From positions 8,010,856 to 8,074,855 of the forward strand of contig JAJEKV010000057.1 of assembly GCA_021234155.1 (NCBI GenBank): a DNA stretch of 64,000 bases, given 5' to 3'. The DNA comes from Isoetes taiwanensis (Eukaryota > Streptophyta > Lycopodiopsida > Isoetales > Isoetaceae). Positions 23,213 to 35,820 of this stretch are shown piece after piece. Every line of letters begins with the position of its first letter. The stretch's first letter is position 1. The notes under the pieces were generated by a model. It saw only the letters and a list, made by a program, of their open reading frames with translations, searched no databases and was not told the origin of the DNA. The translations under genes and the position numbers were made by a program.

Positions 23213-24026
23213 ATTGCTAAATTTGGATTTTCACGAGACACTAGGATGTGGTTTTGTGTTTTCTTTTAAGTAATAAACAAGAATGGTAGGCAGCCATGGG
23301 AACCTAACTCAAAAAGGATTTTTATCAACCTTACAACTAAGCCAGGTATATAAGAACAATCCCACACAATTCATACATCGCTAAATCTATTCCTATGGTA
23401 TTCTGTGAAAACCATAAACTAACTTATAATGGATTTGGGACCAAAGAATCTAAGAACACAAGTTGCCAGCTAATTTATATGCGTGAATGCAGTTAGGTGT
23501 TAAGCCTAATGAAACCTTTGTTTTGTTCAATATAATCAAGCTTGATGAATTTGGCATTATTTCACGAAAAAGAAAAGAAAGAAAAAGAGAAGTAATTTGG
23601 CATAATTTGTGAGTTCACATATTACGAATCACTCGTACTTCTTAGTCAATATAATGGAATGTATGCCTTATATTATATTTTAGAACCCGAGTAAGCAACA
23701 TGTAAAAATCAACTAATTAGCCAACTTGATCAAACTTCATAAGGTTATCCTTAGAGGAGTTATCCTTGCTTGATGAAACTTTAGTTGTAGCACAACTTCT
23801 GATTCACGTCGATGCGCAATAAGAGCTTAATTCTATTTAGACATAAATCTATAGAGGGATTATGCCTTTATAAATTAAACCTCAATCATACTTAAAAATA
23901 AATTATAGAGGTTTACAGCTTAATCAATCAAACCTTAGAAGCGTTATCATTGCTCGATCAAACTATAGTTGTGGTACAACTTCCAGTTATATCCTTGGCC
24001 GAGTTCATGAAGTGTCAGCTGCAGCT

Positions 24027-24097
24027 TATAAGATGGGATTAGACATAATCTCATGCTCTAGAGGCAAAGCGCCTTGTCCATTAGGCCACATGAGGTC
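24027..24097 (-). pseudogene. tRNA-Arg-like pseudogene (array copy 2)
   Basis: The 5' half is preserved (TGGCCTAATGGACAAGGCGC). The T loop and the 3' acceptor strand are damaged (AGACATAATCTC in place of TCGAACCCATAATCTC on the plus strand), so no cloverleaf can form. Confidence 0.6.
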
Positions 24098-24657
24098 ATT
24101 GCTATATTTGGATGTTCACGAGACACTAGGATGGTTAAGTGTTTTCTTTTAGTAAGAAACAAGAATGGTGTAGGCAACCAGCTAAGCGACTCAAAGGATT
24201 TTTGTTTTATCAACCTTACAACCCGGTAGTATATAAGAACAATCACAAAATTCATACATGCTGCTAAATCTATCCTATGGTATTCTATAAGAAGTCATAA
24301 ACGCTTGTAATGGATTTGGGATCAAAAATCTAGGACACAAGATTCACAGCTCATTTATATGCCACAAATACGGATTGTAGTGTTAGCCTAATGAAACCTT
24401 TGTTTTGTTCAATATAATCAACGATGAATTTGGTATTTCGCCAAAAGAAAGAAAAAGAAAAGAGAGTACTTTTAGAAGTAATTTGGCAGGTTTTCACATG
24501 TCGAATCACTTTCGTACTTCTTAGTCAATATAATGGAGATATGTATCGTTATATTATATTTTAGAACTAAACAACATGTAAAATCAACTAATGCTCCAAC
24601 TTGATCAAACTTCGTAAAAGGTTATGCCATGCTTCATGTTGACCAACCTTGAGCGTA

Positions 24658-26999
24658 TCCTATATTATAAAATTATCGAGTGTGTCTTCCATGGAGACCC
24701 TAAATTGAATACGGCGGTTGAAATCAAATCGATGGAGGAGATGATGCCACGTAAACTCTTTTTTTGGTCTAGGGTTCAGAGGCTGACTATAAGCGACCGG
24801 TATGGCGACTTACAAGATATTTGGCCGAGGGTTGGCGGACATCTTTGGACCCGATAAGATATTTGAGTTAGGCTTTTCTTACGGCATGCATATGGTGAAG
24901 CGAGGACATTTTGAGGTCATCCTCATACCAGTCCAGATAGATTTGGCTGTGGGATCTACTCAAAGGTCGGTAAAGCACGAATAATGCTTTTAAAACTCTT
25001 GCGGATATTCTTTATTTTCATTATTTCCGGTGGAGCTTGGAGCTTGAAGCTCTGTTGCACTGCGATTTAAAAATGGACAGTACGAGTTGGGAATACATGG
25101 GACTCCTTCTCCTCATGAAATTATTCTGGATTTTTCCTAGCCATGGTAGATGGATTTGGAATGGTGATTCGAGGTGAAGTGGAAGCAAAGAACGGGTTAA
25201 GATATATGCACTATTTTTGAATTTTCCGATTATCGATCATGTTTGTAGGCGGATCCCGCATATTCATAGTAACCATATTGATGCATAAAGATCTTGGGAT
25301 TTTGCCTTAAAAGCGAGTTCTTAGCTCACGGTTATGCGAGAAGGTGGAACATCTTTGATTTTGCTTTCTTAGGCAAACCTAAAGCTGCAATCTCGATGCG
25401 CAATGCATACCCAGAAGTGCCATAGTTGTCTTTTGTAGCAATAGGCTAAAAGCATTTATGATGCATTGTGCTTTATTCATGCATTTGTGTTATTTCAATA
25501 TGCGTCCTCCTCTTTATCAAATCCTTTTGTGCTATTGCGGCAAAAGCTTGAGCTAGGCGAAAGAAAGAAGAGGTTAAATTTGCAAATTTGTGGCAAATCA
25601 CGGAGATTTTGCTTTCGAGGTAAAGGAATATAGGAAGGCTGAAATAAAAGAATATAGCGAGGTTTGGGACTGTATTTGAAAGGCATCACGGAGTTTGGGC
25701 TATTGTGAAATTTTCCAATAAACATTTAACTCTTAGATGTAGTATATCTACACTTTAAACTTCTCATTGGAAGGCTATTACTCCGACCTTGAGTTATCAT
25801 TTGAACCTTGCCTTGAGTTATCATTGGAGCGGAAGCTTCTTTGCAAAAGAAATCTGACACTTAGGATAATTCATTCAACAGTAAGCGGCCTCTAGCCTCA
25901 AAGAAATGCTTGCCTTGGAAATTATTGCGGGGCCCGGTTGTTACACATAGCCGATTTCTCCTTAAAATATGTTCTCTACTTGAATTATCCAATATAGTTT
26001 GCCATGCTCTCTTTTGCAAGTTTACATCAGGTTCCGTTGGTTGCCATGGGCATTCTGATTTGCAAAGAATATTTCATGTTTGTATATTGCAACTGTAATA
26101 TTATGGTTTGTAATGTAAAATACCATGTTCTCTGTAGCTCAGTTCAAAATCAAAATGTGTCATCGGGGCGTGGATGTTTCTACTACATGAGAACCTTCCT
26201 TCTCTTAAAGAAATATTTTTACGCCAAAAGATGCTATAGCGTATACGATAATTAGATTTCCAATTAGATTTCCAGTCAATTTAGGTTTGAGTGCAGCAGG
26301 AGTTAGGCAATAGAATAGAGCAAGCACAATCCGTTGCCACAATTTATGATGTCTATTGTACATTTTTAGGCTTATCCTTTGGTATTTACATTTTTCTACA
26401 AAAACAAGAAATCTAAGTAGTTAGTTGTGAACTATAAAGCGAAACATTATACATTAGACATATTACTTGCTTAAAACATTACATTTTTTCAAAGATTGTG
26501 AATCATTTATTAAATTGGACCACAGATGACGTACCTTTGAACGAATGTTTACGGGTATCATTAAATGTCTGATCAAACTCATACCTACAACTAAGATTGC
26601 AATGCTACATAGCTTTAAATTGTCTAATATTATTATCCATATTATAACAACGGAATGTTTAGGTATCATTAAATATTACAATCAAATCGCACCTACCAAC
26701 TAAGATTGCGATGCTACATAGCTTTAAAATTGTCTAATGTGTATCCATATTATATATATCAAAGGCAGTTGTAGATCTCATTTTATCTCGATGAAGGTTA
26801 CATGCTACACTAATATAATAAACCAAATTCCGCATAACCCTTATAGCCTAGCGGCGTTGGAAACTTGGTAAAGAATGTTCATAAAACATCCATCAAAACA
26901 TAAATAACATATATGCATGTGTGATATTCTATAGTGGTTGGCTCATCATTTTGCGGTTTTCAATTTTATGGCCCGGCCTTGGAAACTTACCGATACTAA
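24658..26999 (+). mobile_element. 2.34-kb non-autonomous Helitron with CTAA end
   Basis: It starts TCCTATATTATAAAATTAT after A and ends GATACTAA before T. The flanks GAGCGTA | TTTAGACATATTC join into the sequence seen uninterrupted in other array units (GAACGTATTTAGACATAT), which fixes both ends. About 40 nt inside the 5' end is the family block GGCGGTTGA...GATGG..GATGATG. The 3' hairpin is weak (GGCCCGGCC region), and the terminus is CTAA rather than the CTAG of its relatives. The interior holds only short frames (up to 83 codons) and no recognised gene. Confidence 0.75.
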
Positions 27000-27121
27000 T
27001 TTAGACATATTCGTAGAGGGGTTATGCTTTGCTTTCGATCAAACCTTAGAGGTTATCCTTGCTGATGAAACTTTAGTTGTAGCAAAACTTCTGATTCTGC
27101 GTCGATCGCAATGAACCTTAA
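27000..27121. repeat. array unit fragment between two Helitrons
   Basis: It continues the unit interrupted at 24657 (TTTAGACATATTCGTAGAGG ... TTAGTTGTAGCAAAACTT) and stops at ACCTTAA, where intact units read ACCTTAATTCTATTTAG. A minus-strand Helitron 3' end starts at the next base. Confidence 0.75.
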
Positions 27122-27165
27122 CTAGTAAGGGTGCCAGCGTTCTTCAGGCATAAGTTGAAGCTTGT
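27122..27165 (-). mobile_element. Helitron 3' terminus (minus strand), partner 5' end not located
   Basis: The plus strand reads CTAGTAAGGGTGCCAGCG then TTCTTCAGGCATAAGTTG. This is the reverse complement of the family 3' end (hairpin, GGGCACC, then CTAG). The array unit is broken exactly between A and the expected T. The element extends rightward. I could not find where the array unit resumes, so its 5' end and length are unknown. Confidence 0.65.
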
Positions 27166-28038
27166 AAATTTTGAAATTTTACTAAGAATGTCAATTTTTG
27201 TAGTGCTACTACTATTGTAAGTATCGTTCAACATGCGTCTTACATTGTAATATTATGTCGATTTTTTCTACCCTTAAACAAAGTTGGAAACTTGTTAATG
27301 ATAGAATCAAGTCCATGTTCCATGCCATTGTGGACTCATGTTTGAGAGTAATAGCGCATGTCTAAATGCTCAAAAGTCACGACAATATCATGCGAACTAC
27401 ATTCTGGGTGGTTTGTTGTCGTAAAGCAACATACCACCATAAGTGCACCAAACAACCACCGCAGGTTATACAATCACTTACCACAAATGGCGCCTTGTCC
27501 AGATATTTTGCAGCGGCATTCTACTCTAGTGCTTAGAAATGCTCGGGCACATGGAGTGGAATCACGATAGTACAAATAAAATCATCATGAATAATAAATT
27601 AATTGGGCATTTATCCTTTGTTTAGAAGGTATATCGTTATGCCGGGCATTAGTTGTACATGTAGGTGGAATACAATACAAATAAAATCATGTAAGCGGGC
27701 GAAATTGGAAAAGTTTGCATACAAAGGATAAAGAGAACAAATATTGCTTAAGTAGGAACGTCAATGAGAATGGGAATGAGAATGTCAATGAAAAGTAGGA
27801 ACACCAAGTTCAAATTACACTTGTAATATTACATTGGGCAGGGGTAGTTGATATTTCCATAACCATAATTGTGGGGAGAACATTGTATATCATACATGTC
27901 TATATCAGATTGACTAAACCATGTGGTAGCTTATTATCAAACATATCCAAGGAACCTAAGAATGTTGAGCCGCGACTCTCTGAGGTGCATTTTTAAGCAA
28001 CAACATAGATGTAATACTAATAGTTTGTCTTATACTTA
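27166..28038. other. unassigned AT-rich DNA, probably Helitron interior
   Basis: It follows the Helitron 3' terminus and contains only short frames (70 codons at 27358-27570). A short GAATG/AATGAGAATG run lies near 27765-27795. Confidence 0.35.
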
Positions 28039-28085
28039 TCCTCCTATATTATAAAATTATATTGAATGTACATTTGTGGCCTTTC
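28039..28085 (+). mobile_element. candidate Helitron 5' terminus
   Basis: A|TCCTCCTATATTATAAAATT closely matches the 5' end proven at 24658 (TCCTATATTATAAAATTAT). The internal CGGTTGA/GATGATG block is not obvious here, and no matching 3' end was found, so this may be a truncated copy. Confidence 0.4.
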
Positions 28086-29562
28086 ATCACAATTAATTAC
28101 AGAATGTTTGCCCTAAAATTTTATGACGCGATAGCTCAATAATAAGATTATGAAGCTCAAGACCAGAAAAAAAACTACCTTTCTGGCGATGGCGATCTCC
28201 TCTTGACTGGTGATAGCAATTTTGCAAGACAAAAGCGACTTTGAGGCGCTATGGCTATGTCATGCACTATAGTAAAGCTAAATTAAAATGAGAACTCAAA
28301 GGTTTAGTTGTAAAAAAGAAATGAAGTTTTCCTCTAGCATGACTATCAGTTATTGCTTTTGAGCCGATACTTGGCAAAACCACGAGCTGGAGGGCTTGTG
28401 AGGATGCTTAGATAAAGCAATGTTTTGCTGCAAAATGTTAGCAGCGGCAAGCACAGGTATATGCAGTTTATGGCTTTGCATGCCAGCGGGTTTCTAAATT
28501 ACGGATGTAAGCTCCGGTGATAGTATGAACTTTAAGCAGAGATCACGGATTTCAAACAATGAAATAGGAGGATTTCGATGGATGAAAATGGAGCCTCTTA
28601 GGAAGTTTATTATGCTTGCACTTAGTTGGGCTTGCAATAGCTTAGAGGTGAATGGAAAAGAACAACCACGGAATGTTTAGAGGATGCTATAGCGGGAAAT
28701 CTCGTCGATTAAGGCCTCGAGAAGACATTCATTCTTCTGCCATCGAGAGGCGCACATACCCTTATAGAACCATTTGGTTTGGAGCAAAGGACAAAAGCAT
28801 CTTCCGGTAAGGATTTTCTTTTGGTTTTGTATCTATTTATTGCCGCTAATTAAATGTGTTTTACACTATTTTAAAAAACTAAAAGATCTTTTAGCATAGT
28901 TGAATTTGCATATTGGAGCAAAGATGCAAGTGTATTTTGTTAAAGTTCTGCGGTTCACATTTCCTTTCTATGATTATATATTGTGTCTTTGCATTTTGAA
29001 GGTGTATTGTAAAAGTTTTGAGGATCCACTTTATTGATTCACTTTTATGCTTTGTTGTTCTATAACAAGTTCAAACCTGTAATCATGTGTTATTCAAATC
29101 CACCCGATTTGATGCAAGCTTAGGTACGCAACACGAGCATTTTTTGAGGATGGATTCTTATAGACTTCGGAACTCGAAACAATCTTATAAAAATTCTCTA
29201 AGGTATGAAACACTTAATTATTATTATTAGAAAGATTAGCGGCATGACATTATAATGTCCACATTATCTTCTTTAAGCATCGACCTCTTGTAGTAACTCT
29301 GCAAAAGCACTGCGATGTTGTCTTACATTATATCATAGGCTTGCTCTTCCCTTTGAGCTTCTTTTAGCATTTTCGCAGTCCCTTAATGTTTACACATGAT
29401 GATGTGCACAAGATTTCAAACCTTGACTACGGAACATGAATGGAAATCCTTCAATTTTCAATGCAAATTATGGACCGATGTCGTGATTTTATGATCACGG
29501 TTTGATGCGGATTAACACCTTGTAGCTACATTTCTTAGATGAGTTGCTTCATGTTTAAGGGG

Positions 29563-29662
29563 CCTTTAAATATGGAACAAAGTATGTTCCATTTATCACC
29601 AGGAAATGAAGTAGTACACCAATACCATGAGAGATGTTGTAAAAAATTCTTGAAATGATAGA
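29563..29662. repeat. direct repeat copy A (partner at 45075-45178)
   Basis: It shares AAAGTATGTTC, a GGAAATGAA block and GATGAGAGATGTTG[TC]AAAAAATTCTT-type sequence with the segment 15.5 kb downstream. Identity decays outside this ~100 bp. It probably marks two old copies of one repeat family. Confidence 0.5.
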
Positions 29663-29954
29663 CTTACTTTATATTTAAGGAATTTAGTTCGTAGTTATAG
29701 TGTATAATTTTGCTCATTTTGCACCACAAAATAAGTCCAAAAACGCCAGTTCAAGATTGTGGTTTTGTACACACAAAATTCAAATCATTTAGCATTTATG
29801 ATAGTGCAAAAATAAAATTCCCTCTTTGGCGATATCTTTCGAGAATAGAACTTTTTGAATTACGCACGCAAGCCAAATGCCACGGAGACCAAAAATAAAG
29901 CGTGGACCTTAAAATAACCAAAACACCAAAAGACCCTAAGTAAAGGCCTTGTAG

Positions 29955-30055
29955 AGAATAGCGGATCTTGTGGATCATTAGCTTGTGGATCATAATAAGC
30001 GGATCTTGTGGATCATAGCCCGCAATGAGAGATTGTGGATCATAGCTTACCAAAT
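29955..30055. repeat. short interspersed GTGGATCAT repeats
   Basis: TTGTGGATCAT recurs at least four times in 100 bp (with GCGGATC between), and related copies follow near 30165-30185. It is a small decayed tandem repeat. Confidence 0.5.
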
Positions 30056-30059
30056 CATG

Positions 30060-31009
30060 AAGACTTTTGGAAAAGCTTTGCTATATCTTTGATCATAGAT
30101 TTTGTTTCCATTGATTTTTGCGGCATGAAAGACCTAAATATAAGAGATTGAAGAGCCATTGGAATCTTGTGGATGCATGGCATGGATCATAGCATAAAGG
30201 GTAATAGGATGCTGCCTTCAGAGCTTGGCTAGCAAAGAGAGCTTTTGTTGTAATAATTACCAATTTTGATTGATTTTTGACACTTGTGGAGTTAGTTCAA
30301 TCCTTGGTCCTCTTAAATTTGTGGATTTGTGAGGAAATGGAAAAAAATGTCTTGAATGATAGTGGATTATCATCACGAGGGATTTGTTGAAACATGAGGG
30401 AAAAGTTTGTGGATCCATTAGAGATCGCAGTATTGGGGACTAAAGGTGGAGAATAAACAATCCATATAGATTGAGATACGAAAAAAGAGGCTTTTGAGCA
30501 TTTATAAGGGCAATCTATGAGGAAAGAGTCATGTTAAAATGGGCGAGGTTAGTGTCGGAAGGTGCCATTTTGTAGCATGGTTTTGCATGATGTTAAAGGT
30601 AAGGATATAGATTGGTTGAGTTTTTATAAAGCATGCTTCAAAAAGGAGTCTTCAATGCTAGAAGAAGATAATATACCCATCCGAAGATAGTGGGACTAGA
30701 AAAGCACTAAAACCTATACAAGATTAGGGCATCAACTGAACCCAGATTAGCTTCATCATATTCTAAAACAGGTAGGTCACAGAGATGGTAACACAAGTTG
30801 TAGTTTTTATTTTGTTTTAATTTGCATTTTGTCAAATGAGCTTCACATAACCTAATGTGGTGGTTTCTTGAAAATTGGAGATACAAAAAGGAGATTTACC
30901 TTTGGACATTGATAGTAAGTACTTTTTGATAAACATTTGTGAGTCTTAATAATCATTGGTTTGTTCCTTAGCCTAAACGCCTTACAGTTGTGTAGTCTAT
31001 AGTTTTTGT
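30060..31009. other. no recognised feature
   Basis: AT-rich sequence without frames over 60 codons, terminal repeats or RNA genes that I can identify. Confidence 0.3.
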
Positions 31010-31460
31010 GATAGTTTTTGTAGTTCTTAAATTTAGTTCTTTGGTAGAATTGTGGTTTTGGAGTTTGCTTAAATTGGAGTTGTGAATTTATATTGGCGTA
31101 GTATATAATTGTGATTTAGAAGGTTTGTGAATTTAAGTTATGGTTTTGCATTTGGATTTATTGTTTTGTGGTTTTATGATGATTTGTGGTTTTGGGGTTA
31201 ATGGATTTGGTTTATGAGTTGGAGTGTCTTAGTTTGTGGATTAGGTAGAATTTTATATTGTGTTAGTAGTTTGTGGTTTGTGGTTGCATGTTTTGGTTTG
31301 TGGATTGGGGAATTTTATATTGTGTTTTGTGGTTTGTGGTTTTGCATTTGTCTTTGGTTTTGTGGTTTTGCATTTGTGATGGTTAAGAATTGTGGTTAAG
31401 GATTTTACTTTGTGCTTTGTGGATTATATTTTATAGATTGGACCTGAATTATAGTGAGTG
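31010..31460. repeat. TTTGTGG-rich degenerate tandem repeat
   Basis: Runs of TTTGTGGTTTTG, TTTGTGGATT and GTTAGTAGTTTGTGG recur throughout. The block is the strand complement in composition of the CCACAA-rich block at 43400-43830. The 61-codon frame at 31214-31399 (many Cys, Trp, Phe) is a by-product of the repeat. Confidence 0.6.
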
Positions 31461-31739
31461 GAATATAGATTGTGGATTGGGCGCTAATAAGTTTCTTTAG
31501 ATTATGGGAATATACTTGTATCCACAATAACTAATTTCTTGAATTGTTTCATTAGGTTGCAGATGAGTAGGAGGAGTGGGTGAAGGTGAAAGAGGTTGAT
31601 TAGAGCTGGAGTCATATAACAAATGGAAAGAGTTGAAAGAAAACCAACTAAAATGTCATTGAGGAGAAGAAGGAGCGTATATGCAGAAATTATGAACATC
31701 AAATGCTTGATCGCGAGGAATGACAAAGGAAGCGGTAGA

Positions 31740-32480
31740 TTATTACCTTGGTGGTAGATATGAAGGAAGCCGGTGTAGTTAAAGTTGTAGCATCATTGGT
31801 TGTTGTAGAGGAAGATCTTGATGCTATTGAAGAGGAGGCAAGGGGACAATGATGAAGTTATAGAAACTCGGACCGTCTTGAAAGGCTTATTGAAGGCAAT
31901 GTCATGAGCGAGTTAAACTAGATCATATCTACACGAGTCTATAGAAACAAATTTCCTATCAGACTCACCTGAGCGTGTATGTCCCTATTGTAGAAGATTC
32001 TTGGAATATGATGGGAAGCCAGCGCCCTTTGTTACCTAGAGTGTAACCATCTTTACCATATTCAATGTTTGGCCTCATTATTAAGGTATGAGCAAAGTAA
32101 ATTTTGATCTTAACAATAGTTATATTTTGATCATTAAGCTCTTTAAATTGATGTGTATAATTTCTTGTTTTCGGTTATAGGGATAAGTGTTGTAGCCCAG
32201 ATTATGGCTTGAGATCATCTGCCCACTTGGATTCTTTGCATTTGAAGAGTGAAGTTGTACCTCATATGTGAAAATAATATAAGTGGTTAAGCAATGACTT
32301 CTTAACATCATTTAATGTTGATGGTTTGTTGGTTGTCCTTTTAGATGTCCATATGAATCCCATATGCAAGCACAAGAAACTAGAGATAAAGGATATCTAT
32401 ACTCCTGAGATAGAAGAGCAAAAGATCAAGTGGAGAATGCAATACAACACAGGGAGTGAGAAAAGAAGAGCACAACTGGA
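31740..32480 (+). pseudogene. gene fragment with a RING-like Cys/His pattern
   Basis: Around 31970-32070 shifted plus-strand frames give ERVCPYCRRFLEYDG and then a CNHLYHIQCLA-like stretch. This spacing (C-x2-C ... C-x-H-x3-H-x2-C) resembles the first three zinc ligand pairs of a RING-H2 domain. A later KCCSPDYG could supply the last pair. RING-H2 proteins are usually E3 ubiquitin ligases. Upstream (31800-31860) an acidic segment EEDLDAIEEEARG is readable. The pieces are in different frames and possibly separated by introns, so this is a tentative relic. Confidence 0.3.
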
Positions 32481-33619
32481 CAATTAGAAAGTGAAACAAG
32501 GTAATGTAAAGTTAATAGTTTGTATTAGAATAACTTATGTTATTTTTCATTCTTCTTGTATCTTCATGCAGGGCTTCAAATTGATCAAATCTAAATGAAA
32601 GAGTCAAGTCTGACAGGCTTCAAATTAGATCAAATCTAAATGAAAGTCAAGTCACAGCATATCTTTGATGCTTCCAAATTCTAAGTCCAAGTCATTAGAT
32701 GTCCAAAGCTGTGAACCCTTCTCCTATTTGGACCTCCTAGCCCTTCTAAGCTTTACCAAGCGATTTCCATAGCATCAGAAAACACTTTCTAGCTTCTATG
32801 AGGAGGATAAGCTCAATGACCCTCTAAGCTCTACCAATGGCGGAGTCCACATGTCGAAAAACCGCTTTCTAAGCCCGACCGTAGAGGAGAAGTTAGTTGC
32901 ATTAAAAACCTTTTTGTAAGTCAAAAGATTTCATATTTGGTTGAAAGTTTAAGATACTAATTTTATTATTCCTTTTGAGAGTGTTGATGGAAGCAAGCCA
33001 GCTCACTCCACGGCCAAACCATATCTTCACTTTGAGAGTGTTGTGGAGAGCAAGCCCGAAGATGAAGCGTAGGACTTATATTCTTTGCTTTGTAGATTTT
33101 AAAATTTGCATATGATCTGTGAGACATCTGTGAAGGTTTTAAAAATTCGAGTTCCACGAGTGGATTCGCGAGAATGTGAATTACCAACTTTATGATGGGA
33201 TTTATCACTTGCTTGCCTTATGAGGATCGTGGTAGCTAGCACTATGGGAGTTAAGGGCTGCGTTGTCTCAAGCTTTTTGGGTTGTATATTGATAGCTTGG
33301 AGCGTGGTCTGCGGCTTCCTTAATTTGGGGGTGCAATTATCGATCGACCTCACGAGCCGATTACTATATCGCCGGATGATGTAGCTTTGCTGAAGCTCAC
33401 ACGGCCAGCATTATCACGGCATTTGGATGCCTGATGGAGTTACGTGAAGGGCAAGCGGGAATGGCTCGATGAACTTGCACAAAGGCCTTCGCTTCTCGCG
33501 ATCTGTCACCATAACCTGCCCTATCCGGAGTTCTATTACGAGGAGGACGAAGTGGAGATAGATGTGAACTTCAAGTATCACGGGAATTGATTTCACTACT
33601 AACATCGTGGGATGAGTGT

Positions 33620-34460
33620 GTAAGAGAAAGAGCGGTCTGGTAGGAAGGCTTTATATGCGGTGCAAAGCGATGTTCTTAGGATAGATCTGTTGAGGAGAGC
33701 ACACTGTTTAGAGCTTTTGGTTGAAGGCGATTGCTGCTATATGGGGTGGAGGTTTGGGGCCCAGCGGTTAGCAAAAAATCGTGGGATAGGTTGGAAGAAG
33801 TCTTGGCGAAAGCTTTCTTAACCTATAGCTTGGGAGTGAAAGGACAGATGCAGGTATCCCGATTTTGTTGTATGAGGCGGGGTTACATGCCTACGGCGAT
33901 ACGCTATCGCGAAGGCATCTTACTTGCTTCCATAAGGTGGATGGGATGGATGAGCGTAAGCTTACTGAGCCCGATGTGTTGCTTGAGGGCCCCGGTTGTG
34001 AAGAAGAGGGTATATGCTTACCGAAACCTTGTAAAGGGATATGGTTTAGGAGGTGAATTATGGATTACCAGCGGATGGTGCTTGGCGGATTACGATCTTG
34101 TGAGAATGGGCAGTGGATCTCGAGGCTATCTTTGCCACTCACGGTAAAATGCCTCTACTCTTGCAAAGCCCGAGCCGAGCACTATCAGCTCCAGTTAATC
34201 GGCCTTGAGCATGGACCTATCCCGGTACTTGAAAGCACATCTACGTAATGAAGAAAGCGAGGCTATTGCATACCATAAGGGCGGGTTCCATTACCTGAGT
34301 GAGGCAGTGTTGGGGGTGAATAGAACACGGGATCCCGAGGAGGAGAGGATATATGGGTGTTGTAGAGATGCGTGATAGAGGATGAGCACCATGCCCTCAG
34401 AAGTGCCGACATATGCCCATGTGGCGGTGCACAACGTCTTGGAAAATGCTCGACACAGCT
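33620..34460 (+). pseudogene. LINE reverse-transcriptase C-terminal fragment
   Basis: The frame from 33731 reads MLLYGVEVWGPAVSKKSWDRLEEVLAKAFL. This has the YGxExW...W..(E)...FL pattern that follows the RT domain in plant non-LTR retrotransposons. It continues in a shifted frame as LLYEAGLHAYGDTLSRRH. Near 34340-34400 is an R-x-x-G-C-C-R-D ... EDEHHAL arrangement, resembling the Cys/His zinc-binding tail of such LINEs. No poly-A tail or target duplication was found, so ends are unknown. It is broken by several frameshifts and stops and has no neighbour with a related role. Confidence 0.55.
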
Positions 34461-34704
34461 ACATCGATTTTCGCATCCACCTATGGTAGCGGGAGCTTAC
34501 ATCCTGCCGATTTATTGCGTCGGACTTGCTCTTAAGGGCATGGTATTTGAAGCCCTCTTGTTGGTTTTCCTCCCAAGTAGAAGTTTTCATCGTGTAGAGT
34601 TCCTCTATCTGATTACATTGTTTGTTTTGGTGTTGGGGTTTTGGCTTTTACGATGCATGCCGTCTCGCAGAGCCTCGGCCTCCAAAATTAGACGTTAAAA
34701 TAAA

Positions 34705-34725
34705 CTTCCTTCCTTCCTTCCTTCT
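34705..34725. repeat. (CTTC)n microsatellite
   Basis: Five tandem CTTC units lie just after the LINE-like fragment. Confidence 0.85.
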
Positions 34726-35164
34726 AATATTATTCATCGCGAAGCTATAATTTCTTTAGGTATAGATACAAGTAGCAAATTTGGAAATGAAACGAAAATG
34801 TGAAGAGATATCTACTAAGAAAAACAAAGGTATTCGCACCTTCACTTTTGTTCCATTACGGTTAGTAAAATTAGTGTACTAATTCTCTAAATATATGCTT
34901 AATTCTCTTAGCTCGAAATACAATTTGATATTGACAATGTAATGTCAAATAGCATTTTACCTCAACCACCATCACAAAACAACCAAGTAAGATACGCATT
35001 GATTGAGTTAAAGGTTTCATTTTTCCTAGCTTCCTTTTTTGTCGTTCTTCCTCAATATTTGGCAGATTTGTATCTTGTTGTTTTTACTAGTACGACAATT
35101 AGATGGAAGTTCAAGGAAAAATGGACCTTATTATACAGGAAGTGATTGTGCATCATCTCGACCA

Positions 35165-35820
35165 TCAAGAGAATCGAGGGTTATTAAAAACTATTGATCT
35201 TTGATTTCAATGGTGTGCTTGGAAATTCTACGAGCGAAGCTAGTAGGAATGTCATACCAAGTTGGATCCACCACTAGAACTTTGATGCTCCAAAACAAAG
35301 ATGTTGGTATTCGGGAAAGATTTATTCGAGGATTTCTTGGTACGGTGTATAAGCAGGTTTGACATTACAATATGGGCTGATTTTGATGGTACCATCTTGA
35401 ACACGATAACTAAAAAAGTTCTTTCCGAGGAAGATATAAGGAGTGCATTAATATTCGGTGGGGTCTAAAGGAACTCACTAGAGCATGCACTAAAAGTTAA
35501 TAAAATCAATATTAACCTTCAAGATTCTGAAGTGTACAATCACAAACCTCTTGGGGATCATATAAAGTGGTCAATACACTCTTGGTTGATGACCATATGT
35601 ACAAAGGTTACAAAATGCGGAGCACACTATAGTCCCTCCTATCACCTTCAATCGAGAGCAGGTGGTCAGAGACTATTACCAAAGTTTGAAGCCATGGTTG
35701 TTGGGCCTTTCAATATAGCGATAGTGTTGCTACATGTACAAGATCATCCAATAGAAAATTGGTTGGATGATATCTCTGAAAAATTTATTGTGGCTATGAA
35801 GAAGAAGAACAAGATTTGAT
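35165..35820 (+). pseudogene. FCP1/NIF-type HAD phosphatase gene fragment
   Basis: Plus-strand frames read LLIFDFNGVLGNST at 35192-35233, which fits HAD motif I (hydrophobic stretch, D-x-N/D-G-x-L). About 180 nt later comes a FDITIWADFDGT-like segment, where FCP1-type domains have their second motif (usually WSS/TxA). At 35570-35620 is VVNTLLVDDHMYKGYK, matching the DD motif with following Y-K (TLLxDDSPYK). Then an EHTIVPP-ITF-like block appears, as in the plant FCP1-homology family. Such proteins are predicted Mg-dependent phosphatases. The frames do not join, and the 95-codon open frame at 35532-35819 covers only the end in a mixed frame. Likely a pseudogene or transposon-captured fragment. 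Confidence 0.5.

Larger units (their letters stand above)
22896..24657. repeat. left part of the tRNA-Arg tandem array, diverged units
   Basis: About two units of the ~0.95-kb repeat, with many small indels relative to the right-hand copies. Landmarks recur in order: cgttatcattgctcgatc, agttgtggtacaactt, GTGTCGGCA/GTGTCAGC, the tRNA-like segment, GAATGGTAGGCA, TATAAGAACAATC, AACCTTTGTTTTGTTCAAT, AATATAATGGA. The array is cut at GAGCGTA|TCC by the Helitron starting at 24658. Confidence 0.8.
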
